64,000 nucleotides of DNA, from NCBI GenBank assembly GCA_015075305.1, contig JABTUS010000004.1, forward strand, positions 302,679-366,678, read 5' to 3'. Within the stretch, counting starts at the first letter, position 1; each line of letters opens with the position of its first letter. Shown here one piece after another: positions 1 to 7,356 of this stretch. A program made the position numbers and the translations under genes. The notes under the pieces were generated by a model, which was not told the DNA's origin, did not search any database, and was given only the letters and a program-made list of their open reading frames with translations. This stretch comes from Opitutaceae bacterium (GTDB lineage Bacteria; Verrucomicrobiota; Verrucomicrobiia; Opitutales; Opitutaceae).

Positions 1-345
1 ACCGTCACCAAGTTTACCAATGTTCTCGAAGGCAACGAAAAGAAAATTGCGGGAATGTTTGTGAAATCCAGCCTGAGCGGTCCGCTCATGCAGTACCGCA
101 TGGCGTTGGGGGAATACCCGTCGACTGCCGAAGGCATACAGGCGCTGATCGTCGCACCCGCAAACAAGAGTGAGCGCTGGGCGGGACCTTACATCGAGGC
201 GAAGGATGGCAAGGTGCCGCTTGATCCATGGGGCGAGCCCTATCAATACCGGTACCCTGGGACGAAGAACAAAGGCGGCTACGATCTTTGGTCGAAGGGG
301 CAGGACAAGGCTGACGGCACCGACGACGATATCGGAAACTGGTGA
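1..345 (+). CDS. gspG: Type II secretion major pseudopilin GspG, C-terminal part (5' truncated)
   Basis: The reading frame is open from base 1, so the N-terminal prepilin leader and hydrophobic helix lie outside the window. The 114 visible residues show the GspG globular domain: the segment MQYRMALGEYPSTAEGIQAL, then PLDPWGEPYQYRYPG, then an Asp-rich C-terminus ending DGTDDDIGNW. In the family this end forms the calcium site that stabilises the major pseudopilin. The protein would polymerise into the periplasmic pseudopilus that pushes folded exoproteins through the outer-membrane secretin. Its stop overlaps the GTG start of the next gene, so it is translated with the rest of the gsp operon. 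Identification is firm; only the 5' end is missing. Confidence 0.93.
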   Translation, partial: TVTKFTNVLEGNEKKIAGMFVKSSLSGPLMQYRMALGEYPSTAEGIQALIVAPANKSERWAGPYIEAKDGKVPLDPWGEPYQYRYPGTKNKGGYDLWSKGQDKADGTDDDIGNW

Positions 346-890
346 GGATTTCATTCACGGTCAGGCGCCCGCACCCTGCGCGCACGCAAGCGCGTCGAGT
401 CGCGGCATTCACGCTGATGGAAGTCCTGGTGGGTCTGGCGCTCCTCGGCCTGCTGGCCGGGATCTTTGTCAGCAACGTTGGAGCCCTTGCAGGTGATAGA
501 AAGGTGAATGTTGAGGACGTGTTTTGGAAGGCAGTGACCGAGGCGCGCAAGTATGCTCTGCTCCAGGGCATCGACGTCAGGCTGTCCTTTGACGCAAAGG
601 AGAAGGCCTTCAGGGCTTCGACGGCGGAGGGATCGCGAAGCTTTCCCGTGCCGATCGAGGGCGACCTTGAAATCGATTTCCTTGGGGTGACCAAGGGCGG
701 ACGCACGACGGTGCTCATCGGAGGCACCCTGGTGGAGACGCAGACGCTTCCCTACGTGACCTTTTACGCGGACGGCACCTGCTCGAATTTCCGCGCGCAG
801 CTTCGACAGGATCAGGGCGAGGCCCGTTATGTGAGGATCGATCCCTGGACGTGTGCGCCAATGCTTGCGCAAACGGACTCGAATTCCTGA
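342..890 (+). CDS. gspH: Type II secretion pseudopilin GspH-like
   Basis: A 182-residue prepilin-like protein starting at GTG, which overlaps the gspG stop (GTGA). It has a basic leader of about 22 residues, then a class III prepilin signal FTLMEVLVGLALLGLLAG with Glu at position +5 and a hydrophobic helix, then a beta-rich globular domain. The residue before the cleavage site is Ala rather than the usual Gly. Position between GspG and GspI and the length fit GspH, a minor pseudopilin near the pseudopilus tip. It could equally be called a generic minor pseudopilin, because the globular part is poorly conserved. Confidence 0.85.
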   Translation: MRISFTVRRPHPARTQARRVAAFTLMEVLVGLALLGLLAGIFVSNVGALAGDRKVNVEDVFWKAVTEARKYALLQGIDVRLSFDAKEKAFRASTAEGSRSFPVPIEGDLEIDFLGVTKGGRTTVLIGGTLVETQTLPYVTFYADGTCSNFRAQLRQDQGEARYVRIDPWTCAPMLAQTDSNS

Positions 891-895
891 AGACC

Positions 896-1351
896 ATGCG
901 CAGGTCGAGACAGGGATTCACGATCATTGAAGTGCTGGTGGCACTGGCGATTCTCGCGCTTGCGGCAATTGTCCTCGGCTCGTCCTACGCGAACGTCATC
1001 AACAGCTATTTCGTGATGAAGAAGTCAGTCCGGGCGGAGGCCGATTTCGGCTTCGCCCGATCCATGCTTCTTGCCGAGCCGGACCTGAAGAAAGTGGAGG
1101 AGGGGGCGGACTTTGCGACCATGGATGGACACCGCGTGCGGTGGAGCGCAACCGTGGAACCCACGACAATCGCAGATTTGTTCAGCGTGACCTTCCACTG
1201 TGAAGTCGCCGGCAGCACGCTTGAGGAAACGAGAACCACCGACCAGGTGTTCCGGCTGCTGCGTCCCACCTGGTCCGAGGCCGGCGAACGCGACAAGCTT
1301 CGCGCGGAGTCGCAGAAGCGGATTCTGGAAATGCAGGTGAAGAGACAATGA
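896..1351 (+). CDS. gspI: Type II secretion minor pseudopilin GspI
   Basis: A 151-residue prepilin-like protein. I chose the ATG at 896 because it gives a short basic leader (MRRSRQG) directly before the canonical cleavage site G^FTIIEVLVALAILALAA; the upstream GTG at 851 lies inside gspH. GspI forms the tip complex with GspJ and GspK. The stop overlaps the gspJ start in ATGA, which indicates translational coupling. The downstream globular region contains VRWSATVEPT and a Cys-containing beta segment, as in short GspI proteins. Confidence 0.88.
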   Translation: MRRSRQGFTIIEVLVALAILALAAIVLGSSYANVINSYFVMKKSVRAEADFGFARSMLLAEPDLKKVEEGADFATMDGHRVRWSATVEPTTIADLFSVTFHCEVAGSTLEETRTTDQVFRLLRPTWSEAGERDKLRAESQKRILEMQVKRQ

Positions 1352-2043
1352 ACACCCCTGCGAACGGGCATTGTGCAAATCGGGGAAGGGCCCGCGCCCG
1401 GGAATCGGCGTTTACGATCATCGAGGTGCTGATTGCGCTCGCGATCATCGGACTGATCATGATTGCGATGAACACGTTTGTGTTCTCGATGGGGGAGCTG
1501 TGGGGGCGCGGCGGCGACGTGCGGCTCTTTGACCTGCATGTGCGGAACGTGTCGCGGTTCCTTGAGCGCGAACTGCGGAGCGCTAGTTTTCCGCCAAATG
1601 TGGCTGCTGGTTCCGGAGCCGTATCGGTTCAGGAAATAAAGGCGGCCACAGGACTCGACAGCCCGCTGCTCACATTCGAAGTCAGGGAGGGCAATCGCCT
1701 GATGGTCTGGCCGGAGCGTGCGCTGCCCGAGGTTGTGTGCTCACTGGCCGTGCGAGAAGGAGATGGCCTGCTCCTGCTCTGGCATTCGAGGCTGGAAACG
1801 CGCTTTGATGACGATGCACCCCGGGAAACGACGATTTCACCCTGGGTCGCGTCGATGGCCTATGACTATTACGATGAAGATTCCAAGCTCTGGAAAACGG
1901 AGACGAATCTCCGGCGCACGAGCGGGCTTCAGGACAGCTATGACACGCCCCAGCGCCTGCGCCTGACCTTTCGGCACGGCAGGCTTTCGGAGGAGTCCAT
2001 CATCAGTCTTCCGCAGGTGGGAGAGGGCCTGCCGATGTTCTAG
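1348..2043 (+). CDS. gspJ: Type II secretion minor pseudopilin GspJ
   Basis: A 231-residue protein that starts in a 4-base overlap with gspI. Residues 1-21 form a basic leader; the prepilin helix FTIIEVLIALAIIGLIMIAM begins at residue 22. As in GspH here, the residue before the cleavage site is Ala (ESA^F). The globular part carries the GspJ-type pattern of an early RFLERELRSA helix and a late beta-rich domain. GspJ is expected to sit in the pseudopilus tip with GspI and GspK. The order G-H-I-J-K-L-M supports the assignment more than the globular sequence does. Confidence 0.88.
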   Translation: MNTPANGHCANRGRARARESAFTIIEVLIALAIIGLIMIAMNTFVFSMGELWGRGGDVRLFDLHVRNVSRFLERELRSASFPPNVAAGSGAVSVQEIKAATGLDSPLLTFEVREGNRLMVWPERALPEVVCSLAVREGDGLLLLWHSRLETRFDDDAPRETTISPWVASMAYDYYDEDSKLWKTETNLRRTSGLQDSYDTPQRLRLTFRHGRLSEESIISLPQVGEGLPMF

Positions 2044-2048
2044 GCGCG

Positions 2049-3263
2049 ATGCACCTGGTAAAATCCAACGGGCATCGCCATCGGCTGGGTGTGGCTGCAG
2101 CGGATCCGCATGCCGGGCGCGGTGAAGGCGGAACGGTGCTGGTCATCGTGCTCGTGACGATTCTTTTCACGAGCGTGGCGTTGTTTGCGTTCATGGAGAA
2201 GGCGAGCAATGATCTGCTTGTGGAAGTGCGCGAAGCGGACGCGCGCCGCCTGCGGACCGAAGCCATGTCGGCCATGGAAACGGTGCTGGCCGTGCTCGAG
2301 GATTTTCGCCGGGTCAACAGTGGCCTGCGCAGTCCGGCCGAGGGCTGGGCTGATCCGCTCGCCTTTGCCGGCTACGATCCCGGGCCGGACACGACAGTGC
2401 AGGTGGAGTTTGAGGACGAGAGCGGCAAGCTGTCGCTTCCCACGCTCGATTCCGTGGCGCTGATCCAGCTCTTTGTCTCCTGGGAGATGCCAAGGACCGA
2501 TGCGGAGAAACTGACCGACGCGCTTCTTGGATGGATGCGCCCAGACTACGTGCCGGCGTCGGCAAGCTCCCCGCGACCCGAGGATTACGAGCAGGGAGAT
2601 CTGCCCTATCAGCCTCCTGGCCGGGCGATGCGATCGTTTTCCGAACTCGCCGCAATTGAAGTTGCTCGCGATTTCTTCTTCGACGAGTCGGGCACGCCGA
2701 ACGCCAATTTCAAGCGCTTCAAGGATGCCGTATCGCTTTATCAATACAACAAGCCGAACCTGAACGGCGCGGCTGCCGACGCCATGGCCGCACTCGGGCA
2801 GCTTGATCCGAATCAACAGCGGCGCCTGGATGATTTTCGACGGGGGCTGGGTTCCTATGAACGCGATGGCCCGGGCTATTTCAAATCCGCAGCTGAAGCC
2901 GCGAGCCTGCTTGGACAGCAGGCGTCACCTGACGGCTTTGGCGTGGAGATACAGGCCCTGCGCATCCGGATAACCGTTTCACGAGGCGCCGCCCGGTACC
3001 AGCTTTCAGCAGTCGTGGCGCCGCCTGGCGGCGCTCAGCTCGTCAAGCCCGGCATCGTCACTTCGACACGGACTGGCAAGGCTTCTGCAGGCGCCTCGAA
3101 GGCGGCTCCAACCCCGACGCCAACACCCCGGCCAGCGCGCAGTGGCCGTGATGCGGGTGCATCAAAAAAGCTGAACTACCCTTTTACGCTCTTGGAAATC
3201 ACTGAAAACGTGGTGATGTCCATTTCCCACGCACCCAACACTGAACTCCAGCATGCCCTCTGA
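2049..3263 (+). CDS. gspK: Type II secretion minor pseudopilin GspK
   Basis: A 404-residue protein, longer than the usual 310-330 residues for GspK. The prepilin-type helix starts after GEGG (about residue 28): TVLVIVLVTILFTSVALF. It lacks Glu at +5, which is normal for GspK. The central domain contains the helix-rich K-type region with VEFEDESGKLSLPTLDSV and SAEAASLLG-like motifs. About 50 C-terminal residues are Pro/Ala/Thr-rich (around 355-370: PTPTPTPRPARSG), then a beta-like tail. The gene starts 5 bases after gspJ and overlaps gspL by 11 bases. GspK caps the pseudopilus tip. Confidence 0.87.
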   Translation: MHLVKSNGHRHRLGVAAADPHAGRGEGGTVLVIVLVTILFTSVALFAFMEKASNDLLVEVREADARRLRTEAMSAMETVLAVLEDFRRVNSGLRSPAEGWADPLAFAGYDPGPDTTVQVEFEDESGKLSLPTLDSVALIQLFVSWEMPRTDAEKLTDALLGWMRPDYVPASASSPRPEDYEQGDLPYQPPGRAMRSFSELAAIEVARDFFFDESGTPNANFKRFKDAVSLYQYNKPNLNGAAADAMAALGQLDPNQQRRLDDFRRGLGSYERDGPGYFKSAAEAASLLGQQASPDGFGVEIQALRIRITVSRGAARYQLSAVVAPPGGAQLVKPGIVTSTRTGKASAGASKAAPTPTPTPRPARSGRDAGASKKLNYPFTLLEITENVVMSISHAPNTELQHAL

Positions 3264-4419
3264 GCTTGAACCTCCGCCCAGTTCCCCCGTGTCCGCAGGG
3301 GAAGGGATGCCGACGACGCGTCGCGTGGTGCGTCTGCCTGACACCCGGTTTTTTGTGCGGACAATTCAGGTGGCGGCCGGCGCCACGAGTGCGGACGTGG
3401 CACCGCAAGTTGAACTCGCCCTGGAGGCCCTTTCGCCCTTTCCCGTCTCTCAACTCTACCATGGGCACTACTGGCTGCCCGGTGAGACATCGGCCCTCAT
3501 TTACGCCGCGTTCCGTCGTCGCTTCACGACTGCCGAGACCGACACCTGGCGGGATGCGGATCTGGTCATTCCCGAGTTCGCCAGCGTCCTGGGCCTCAGA
3601 CCGGAGCCAGACACTACGGTCATCCAGATGTGCGACGCCAGCGTGACTGGCGTGCACTGGGGGGCGGTTGGAGCTGTCCCCTCACGAGTGCTTGCGGAAT
3701 CACTGGCGTCAGACGCTTCCGATGAGGACCGCGCGCGTGTGCGTGATGGCATCATTCGCGAGCTTGGGGGCAGCTTGCGCATCATCGAGCTGGCGGGCCC
3801 CGCTCCGCTTGCCTCGGGAGACGACCCCGACCAGAGCGACTGCGATTTCGCCGTTGGAGAGGCCCATGCGGTGCTGCCGGAATCTGTGCTCGATTCCGTC
3901 GACATCCGGGACAAGGCCGAACTCGGCGCGCGGAGGAAGGCACGATCGCGGGATCTGCTGTTGTGGAGAATTTTGGTGGGATTGATCGTGCTGGGCATCC
4001 TGGCCGGCGCTCTTGAGGTTGGACTGATCGGCATGCGAACCTGGCAGAGGAGCCGCGTGCAGCGGGTTGAGGCGCAACGGGCCGAGGTCGAGCGCGTGAT
4101 CAGCAACGACACCCTGACCCGGCGGATCGCCCAGCTCTCCGAGACCCTGCGTCCGTTCGAGATGATCAACCTCGCCAATGACAAGCCGGACAGCATCTAT
4201 TTTCTGTCAACCGAGGCCCGTGATGTGAATGTTCTCATCATCGAGGCAACCACGCGCAATTCCGCCGACATCGGCGCCTACGAGGCGACGCTTCGAGCCA
4301 GTGCAGCGTTCGAAAAGGTGGACATGACTCCGCCCACAGAACGCGATGGAGTCTCCACTTTCCGCATCACCCTCAAGTTCAAGCCTGAGACGTTTCGCGC
4401 AGGCGCACCCAAGCCATGA
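3253..4419 (+). CDS. gspL: Type II secretion inner-membrane protein GspL-like
   Basis: A 388-residue bitopic protein. Residues 1-230 are a cytoplasmic domain resembling a degenerate GspL/PilM-type domain; one transmembrane helix lies at about 236-258 (LLLWRILVGLIVLGILAGAL); a coiled-coil follows at about 262-300, then a PilN/GspL-like periplasmic ferredoxin fold. GspL links the secretion ATPase GspE to the inner-membrane platform. The first 20 residues are Pro-rich and low-complexity. It overlaps gspK by 11 bases and gspM by 4 bases. Sequence identity to model GspL appears low, so the name rests on topology and operon position. Confidence 0.8.
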   Translation: MPSELEPPPSSPVSAGEGMPTTRRVVRLPDTRFFVRTIQVAAGATSADVAPQVELALEALSPFPVSQLYHGHYWLPGETSALIYAAFRRRFTTAETDTWRDADLVIPEFASVLGLRPEPDTTVIQMCDASVTGVHWGAVGAVPSRVLAESLASDASDEDRARVRDGIIRELGGSLRIIELAGPAPLASGDDPDQSDCDFAVGEAHAVLPESVLDSVDIRDKAELGARRKARSRDLLLWRILVGLIVLGILAGALEVGLIGMRTWQRSRVQRVEAQRAEVERVISNDTLTRRIAQLSETLRPFEMINLANDKPDSIYFLSTEARDVNVLIIEATTRNSADIGAYEATLRASAAFEKVDMTPPTERDGVSTFRITLKFKPETFRAGAPKP

Positions 4420-4955
4420 AGCGACTCAGGCAATTCTTCTTTGAACGGCAGCTGCGCGAGAAGGTCCTCCTCCTGGCCTTTGTATTGCTGGGTGTGGCTA
4501 TCTGGTGCTCGAATCTCAGTGATCGCGTGGCTCTCCAGGCACGCGAGATCAAACTGACGTCGATGGAACTCGACATGCAGCAGGGCTGGCTTTCTCGAAA
4601 GGCGAAGATCGAGGCTGATGCCAAGGCCGCATTGGAAAGCTGGGATCCGAAAAAGACGTTCAGCGCCGTGAAGCTCAACAGCGAGCTGTCCAGCATAGCC
4701 GCCAACGTGGGAATCCGGAGCGGCTATTCAATTGAAGCCGTTCCAACGAACAAGAGCGGCGGTTTCGGAACGATCCACACGGTTCGATTCATTGCGCGCC
4801 GGGTGGATTTCGGCGTTCTGGATTCATTCTATCAGGAAGTGATCAAGCGCGCGCCCTACATTGGCCTTGAGAGCGTCACACTCGCGGCGGATCGGTCGAA
4901 TCCGCATCAGTTGAACGCGAATTTCCTCGTCACCTCGGTCGAACTCGCCCGGTAA
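4416..4955 (+). CDS. gspM: Type II secretion protein GspM-like (PilO-like fold)
   Basis: A 179-residue bitopic protein: short basic cytoplasmic N-terminus, one transmembrane helix at about 17-32 (VLLLAFVLLGVAIWCS), a coiled-coil at about 35-65, then a small periplasmic domain. This is the GspM/PilO architecture. It starts in an ATGA overlap with gspL and is the last recognisable gsp gene. GspM partners GspL in the inner-membrane platform. No gspC, D, E, F or N is visible; some may lie left of the window. Confidence 0.8.
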   Translation: MKRLRQFFFERQLREKVLLLAFVLLGVAIWCSNLSDRVALQAREIKLTSMELDMQQGWLSRKAKIEADAKAALESWDPKKTFSAVKLNSELSSIAANVGIRSGYSIEAVPTNKSGGFGTIHTVRFIARRVDFGVLDSFYQEVIKRAPYIGLESVTLAADRSNPHQLNANFLVTSVELAR

Positions 4956-5083
4956 ATGATGCCCGTCGAATGGTCCCGGGTCATGGTCAAGACGATGTCA
5001 AACGGCCTGGGGAGCGTGATTCAGACACCGAGAGTGGTTGCCGGCGGATGGATTGCACGGCCAGATGGGATGCACCGGGTTTC

Positions 5084-6250
5084 ATGAGCCATCACCCCGC
5101 AAGGAGCTCCTTCGACCGCATACTTCCAACAATGGTCCTGCTGGGGCTTTGTGCTCCTCGGAGCGGACGCACGGAAAGTTTCATGCGCTACAAGTTTCAG
5201 TCGTGGCAGGAGGATGCAGGCAGGATCCGCGTTGATGCGCATTACGGCATGGTGGAGTCGGACCTGCCGCGGGAAGTCAGGCTCAAGCTGGTCGGATTGG
5301 TGGATGCCATTGCGGGTGCGACACCCACCGGGCAGCCGCTTCAGCCGGGCGCCACGCAGGTGCCGCTCACGCAGTTGACGGACAGGCGCAAGGCGTGGTC
5401 CGCAGACATGTCGCGCCAATTCGATCGGACCAACGTCGCGCTGACTTATGCGCAGAGTCGGGAGAGTGACTACCTGTCGAAGGCGTGGGCGGTGAATTCA
5501 CTCTCGGACTTCAATCAGAAGAACACGACCCTCCTCGTCGGATTTGCCCTGGCGGATGATGATGTGACCGCCCGCACGCTCGGCGCGCCGCGACGGAAGA
5601 AGAGCAGGGATTTCATTGTCGGCGTCGCCCAGTTGCTCAGCGCGCGCGCATCGCTCACGATCAATCTGACCCATGGCGTCGTCGACGGCTATCAATCCGA
5701 TCCCTACAAGGTCATTCAGAAGAACACCGAAGTGGTGCCCGGACTGTTTCTGCCCCTGACATACGCTGAAAATCGGCCGACCGAACGCGACAAATGGATC
5801 GGCTTCGCCTCGATGAACCTTGCCTTTCGAAATATTGAAGGTGCCGTTGAGGCGAGTTACCGCATCTTCCATGACGATTGGGGGACCACCAGCCATACGC
5901 TGGGCTTGGAATGGTTCCAGACCGTGCGCACCGGACTGACAGTTCGCCCCATGCTGCGTCTCTACCGACAGTCCGCTGCGGATTTCTACCGACTGTCGCT
6001 CGATGGATCATCGATCACTCCGGGTCCTTCCGCAGAGGGACATGCGCCTTATTTTTCGGCCGACTACCGGCTCTCGGAAATGGACACCTGGACGGCCGGG
6101 CTGAAAGTCGTCTGGGAAATCATTCCGGGGTCGTTGACCATTGATGCCGCCTATGAACGTTATGCGATGAATGGTCGTGATGGGGTCACGTCGAGGAGCG
6201 CCTATGCCGACGCAGACGTTTTTACGACCGGAATTCAGTATTCCTGGTAG
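5084..6250 (+). CDS. DUF3570-type outer membrane beta-barrel protein
   Basis: I chose the ATG at 5084 (388 residues), because a hydrophobic segment (ILPTMVLLGLCAP) near the new N-terminus can act as an export signal; the open frame extends back to 4970. The rest is rich in aromatic, alternating beta strands and ends FTTGIQYSW, a terminal-aromatic outer-membrane beta-barrel signature. FMRYKFQSWQED and the DAIAGATPTG stretch near residues 74-83 match the start of DUF3570 proteins. This family commonly occurs next to apbE, which follows 47 bases downstream here. The usual DUF4266 lipoprotein and thioredoxin partners are not seen. The function of DUF3570 is unknown; a redox-linked outer-membrane role is inferred from its neighbours. 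Confidence 0.78.
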   Translation: MSHHPARSSFDRILPTMVLLGLCAPRSGRTESFMRYKFQSWQEDAGRIRVDAHYGMVESDLPREVRLKLVGLVDAIAGATPTGQPLQPGATQVPLTQLTDRRKAWSADMSRQFDRTNVALTYAQSRESDYLSKAWAVNSLSDFNQKNTTLLVGFALADDDVTARTLGAPRRKKSRDFIVGVAQLLSARASLTINLTHGVVDGYQSDPYKVIQKNTEVVPGLFLPLTYAENRPTERDKWIGFASMNLAFRNIEGAVEASYRIFHDDWGTTSHTLGLEWFQTVRTGLTVRPMLRLYRQSAADFYRLSLDGSSITPGPSAEGHAPYFSADYRLSEMDTWTAGLKVVWEIIPGSLTIDAAYERYAMNGRDGVTSRSAYADADVFTTGIQYSW

Positions 6251-6297
6251 TTGCACCGTGTAACCCTTCGTGCAGTCAATCGTTCATCAAGGCAGCC

Positions 6298-7281
6298 ATG
6301 CTTCTCGCCACCAAACAACGCGACAGCCTGAAACCCAGTGCAACCGGACCGGCGGGCACATTACAGACAGCCTCGTGGCGGGCGCTTGGGACCGAATGCA
6401 GCCTTCAATTCGTCGCGCCTGACACGGCCATCGCGAACGCGTTCATCGGAGCGGCGCGGCAATGGGTCTCACAATTCGAGTCTCGCTATTCGCGGTTCAT
6501 CCCTGGAAGTGAATTGAGCCGAATCAATGCCGCGGCCGGAAGAGAGTGGGTGACGATTGACGAGGAAATGTCGCGCATGCTGGATCTCAGCGGATCGCTG
6601 CATTTCATGACACAGGGTGTTCTCGATGTCACGAGCCTGCCGCTGCTCAAGCTTTGGGATTTCCGGGCTGCGGTGCCAGGCATCCCGTCTGACGCGGCCA
6701 TAGCGGAAGCGAAGAAACGTGTCGGATGGGCAAAGGTGCAGCGCGCACCGGGAAGGGTGTTTCTGCCGGAACCGGGGATGGCGATCGATTTTGGGGGATG
6801 GGGAAAGGAGTTCGCCGTCGACGCAGTCGCGCAGATTGGCGAGGCCCACGGAATCAAGGCGCTGCTGGTGGACTTTGGCCATGACCTGCGGGCACTGGGG
6901 CTTCCGCCGGGAAAGCCTGCCTGGCATGTCGGGCTGGAGAACCCCGCCGCGCCGGGAAGCTGCTGGGGGAGCATCGCGGTGACGAATCGCGGCGTTGCCT
7001 CCTCGGGTGACTATGTCCGCGGCTTCACGCACAATGGCCGGCGTTACGGTCACATCATCGATCCTCGCACGGGCTGGCCGGTGTCGAACGGCTGCCAGCA
7101 GGTGACCGTGATCGCCCCCACCTGCCTGCAGGCGGGGGTGCTTTCGACGGCAGCCTTTGTGCTCGGAGCGGAATCGGGCATCCGCATGATTCAGGAAACG
7201 CTTGGTGCGGAAGGCTGCGTGGTGACTTCGCGCGGGCGCCACCAGACACGGGGTTTTTTCGGCTATGTGGTCGAGAATTGA
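6298..7281 (+). CDS. ApbE family FAD:protein FMN transferase, divergent
   Basis: A 327-residue ApbE-fold protein. Visible family motifs: ALGTECSLQF at 29-38, FESRYSRFIPGSELSRIN at 60-77, IDFGGWGKEFAVD at 163-175, VASSGDY at 233-239 and HIIDPRTGWP at 252-261. ApbE enzymes transfer FMN from FAD onto a Thr/Ser of target redox proteins in the periplasm. Two oddities: no signal peptide or lipobox is visible at the N-terminus, and the segment that usually reads ADALAT (its Asp binds Mg) reads AGVLST at about 279-284. The GGNIRALG-like stretch reads FGHDLRALG. It may be a diverged paralogue with altered or reduced activity. It probably forms an operon with the DUF3570 gene. Confidence 0.85.
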   Translation: MLLATKQRDSLKPSATGPAGTLQTASWRALGTECSLQFVAPDTAIANAFIGAARQWVSQFESRYSRFIPGSELSRINAAAGREWVTIDEEMSRMLDLSGSLHFMTQGVLDVTSLPLLKLWDFRAAVPGIPSDAAIAEAKKRVGWAKVQRAPGRVFLPEPGMAIDFGGWGKEFAVDAVAQIGEAHGIKALLVDFGHDLRALGLPPGKPAWHVGLENPAAPGSCWGSIAVTNRGVASSGDYVRGFTHNGRRYGHIIDPRTGWPVSNGCQQVTVIAPTCLQAGVLSTAAFVLGAESGIRMIQETLGAEGCVVTSRGRHQTRGFFGYVVEN

Positions 7282-7356
7282 GGCGAATCCGGCGAGTGCC
7301 GGCGGTGCACCCGGATCGGGAACCGGATGATGCGGTTGCGACTCATACTGTAACTT

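Noticed and set aside
2040-2816. A 258-residue minus-strand frame inside gspK
   Set aside because: Antisense to a recognised gsp gene, with no family similarity.
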